From the NCBI GenBank assembly GCA_041389885.1, contig JAWKRB010000037.1:7490-71489 (forward strand): 64,000 bases of DNA, written 5' to 3'. A program made the position numbers and the translations under genes. Origin of the DNA: JAWKRB01 sp041389885 (GTDB lineage: Bacteria; Myxococcota_A; Polyangia; Polyangiales; Ga0077539). Of this stretch, positions 63,837-64,000 are shown one piece after another. The notes under the pieces are model-generated. The model saw only the letters and a list, made by a program, of their open reading frames with translations, was not told the DNA's origin and made no database searches. The stretch's first letter is position 1. Each line of letters starts with the position of its first letter.

Positions 63837-64000
63837 CGTCGCAGGGGATGTGAAGGGTTCAGCGCGACGGACGCCCCCGCGTCCCGCGCGACCGCGAGCC
63901 TCTCCCGGGGCGGGCTGCGTTCGACACACAAGTCAGGAATCCGCTTGAAAACAAGCGTGATCTGCCTCTGGTCTGTCCGCGCCGCCGCTCGTCCCTTCGA
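63837..64000. repeat. Composite palindromic repeat, copy R4, cut by the window edge
   Basis: A inverted: 63837-63880 (GATGTGAAGGGTTCAGCG). C inverted: 63915-63980 (CCGCTTGAAAACAAGCGTGA). Then the outer end of a B arm (CGTCCCTTCGA) runs off the window. It shows the same A'-C'-B order as R3. Confidence 0.8.

Overview
The window is a GC-rich (roughly 70% or more) chromosomal segment. Its gene content suggests a Myxococcota-type organism (order Polyangiales or a relative). It has many lipoproteins with short Asp/Ala/Pro linkers after the lipobox, disulfide-rich repeat proteins, FG-GAP proteins, beta-propeller proteins, a PP2C phosphatase and very tight gene packing. This placement is inferred from gene style; there is no rRNA or marker gene. 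I see no tRNA, rRNA, CRISPR array, integrase or transposase gene.

Layout. 1-2136: two translationally coupled minus-strand genes, an HTH + ImmA/IrrE-type metalloprotease and a Cys-containing partner cut by the window edge. 2271-2529: a large inverted repeat. 2628-4592: a degenerate P-loop/TPR protein. 4671-5286: first copy of a composite palindromic repeat family. 5412-11487: drmA-drmB-drmC, the core of a DISARM anti-phage system, with coupled starts and no methyltransferase in the window. 11651-14778: adaptor, permease and ATPase of a MacB/LolCDE-type exporter. 14804-28942: mixed metabolic and envelope genes (Uma2 protein, Rieske-FMN reductase fusion, ACT-malic enzyme, methyltransferase, acyl-CoA-dehydrogenase-fold flavoprotein, large lipoproteins, PP2C phosphatase). 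29082-31457: an FtsH-like AAA+ protease with a degenerate N-terminal ATPase-like region plus a small coupled partner. 31504-33335: a broken FG-GAP lipoprotein and the second composite repeat. 33404-37779: small proteins, three oxidoreductases and a LysR regulator. 37883-43277: a TauE/SafE permease, then a phosphorus-scavenging set (metallophosphatase lipoprotein, OprP-like porin, PhoD-type phosphatase). 43390-47877: XRE/MmyB regulator, small proteins, and an ECF sigma / FecR-like anti-sigma locus. 48523-51528: five minus-strand genes joined by 4-base start/stop overlaps, encoding a TPR/membrane protein, a small Cys- and Asp-rich peptide, a radical SAM/SPASM-type enzyme and two small membrane proteins. 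51655-52263: third composite repeat. 52338-63748: propeller protein, lipoproteins, NlpC/P60-like protein, YkgJ-type protein, EamA transporter, TonB-like protein, a LysR / exported pirin / peroxiredoxin group, and a CrtI-type flavoprotein. 63837-64000: a fourth composite repeat, cut by the window edge.

Two things stand out. The first is the radical SAM operon with its candidate peptide substrate, which matches no system I can name. The second is the composite palindromic repeat family, whose shortest module sits on the TAG stop codon of several genes. DISARM is known, but here it is a bare drmABC core. A caution applies to several stretches (24.4-25.0, 29.3-32.4, 45.5-47.1 and 48.9-51.5 kb): recognisable proteins continue only by changing reading frame. 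Start/stop overlaps at the gene borders are intact, so I think many of these shifts are single-base sequence errors rather than gene decay.
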